Below, piece after piece: positions 63,565 to 64,000 of a DNA stretch of 64,000 nt. The translations under genes and the position numbers were made by a program. The first letter of the stretch is position 1; each line of letters starts with the position of its first letter. Source of the stretch: Aquimarina macrocephali JAMB N27 (GTDB taxonomy: Bacteria; Bacteroidota; Bacteroidia; Flavobacteriales; Flavobacteriaceae); contig NZ_JACA01000034.1 in assembly GCF_000520995.1 (NCBI RefSeq), positions 85,956-149,955 on the forward strand, read 5' to 3'. The notes under the pieces are model-generated. The model was not told the origin of the DNA. It saw only the letters and a program-made list of their open reading frames with translations, and did not search any database.

Positions 63565-64000
63565 TCTCAATTTTAAATAATTCTCTTAATATAGAAATTT
63601 GCAAATAAAACTAAGTGTAATAACTTTCATTTTTAAACAATTTTTCACAGATAATTATTTAAAAGATATTTCTCAAGAGACTATGCTTTTATAGTTATGT
63701 TTTCTCAGTAATTTTTAGTCATAAATATCTTGAAAGATACTATTCCAATACATATAAATCCTTGTTTTTGTTATTAACTCTATTTTTTTAACCCAAAAGA
63801 TCAATAAAATCAAGTATTTAATGAAATTGAAAAGTCATTAAAATTTCTATTTACGAAAATGTGTTGTACATCCAATATTGAAACCAAAGAATTTGTTGTA
63901 ACGATAGTCCACTATACTTAGAAGTGCCTTAAAAATGCTCCTGAATTATTAAGAAAGGATTTTGTAATGGAATAATGATCTGTTTCCTCCAGAGAGGTCT
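63565..64000. other. right-hand end of the window without a recognisable gene
   Basis: This 436-nt stretch is AT-rich and must contain the promoter of the SEC-C gene. I see no coding frame above about 20 codons that looks real, and no RNA gene. The last 60 nt are less AT-rich and might belong to a feature beyond the edge. Confidence 0.4.

Noticed and set aside
1..64000. CRISPR array
   Set aside because: No regularly spaced repeats of 23-47 nt were seen on either strand, and no cas genes.
1..64000. Intact insertion sequences or transposases
   Set aside because: No complete transposase with inverted ends was seen; only the recombinase remnant near 59.3-59.6 kb.

Overview
The window is AT-rich DNA (roughly one third G+C by eye) from a marine-type member of the Bacteroidota, most likely a Flavobacteriaceae. 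The evidence is a GH92/GH20/GH29/GH130 glycan operon, many SPII lipoproteins with short lipoboxes, TAnnTTTG-like promoter elements, a LytS/LytTR pair, a CusA-TolC fusion pump and a DUF3526 ABC exporter.

Region 1 (1-28130, all minus strand) is one long, tightly spaced operon for taking eukaryotic N-glycans apart. It holds four GH92 alpha-mannosidases, two GH29 alpha-L-fucosidases (one cut by the left edge), a GH20 beta-hexosaminidase, a GH130 Man-GlcNAc phosphorylase, a glycosylasparaginase for the GlcNAc-Asn link, a GHL10-like TIM barrel, a CBM9-like protein and an SSS-type symporter. No SusC/SusD pair is visible. In the middle sits a planctomycete-type block: a PSCyt1-DUF1549-DUF1553 cytochrome protein, a DUF1501 protein, an NHL propeller, and a DUF2231-cytochrome c-LRR protein whose C-terminal tail matches that of the neighbouring GH20. 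The operon starts opposite a two-component pair (28271-30057), its likely local regulator.

Region 2 (30149-33523, plus) is a probable metalloid or thiol-stress cluster: a flavin monooxygenase with a Cys-rich tail, a 61-aa CC-repeat protein, an MFS exporter and a SigZ-type ECF sigma factor. Two identically spaced promoter-like elements precede the first two genes and are plausible SigZ targets. Region 3 (33606-40287, minus) is heavy-metal efflux: a VIT/CCC1 carrier, an RND adaptor, a CusA-TolC fusion and a His-rich periplasmic protein.

Region 4 (40470-41700) holds a VapA-like gene between two damaged tRNA-3'-end-like scars, plus a 36-bp perfect palindrome. Region 5 (41744-49700, plus) carries a CobW GTPase, an ABC exporter with two DUF3526 permeases, two small unknown proteins and a Tat-type alkaline phosphatase; much of it looks richer in G+C. 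Two lipoproteins and a GT61 glycosyltransferase follow.

Region 6 (52909-56369) looks like a zinc-starvation module: a LolCDE/MacB-like ABC exporter with a His-rich loop diverges from merC-folE across a short promoter. One dyad supplies the -33 TTG of both promoters with exact mirror symmetry. Region 7 (56587-64000) is partly decayed. It has a beta-propeller protein, a signal peptidase I gene with two frameshifts, a frameshifted tyrosine recombinase, a possible regulator fragment, and an unfamiliar two-gene set (a SEC-C zinc protein broken by an in-frame TAG and a frameshift, plus an intact PD-(D/E)XK nuclease) that resembles a decaying defence island.
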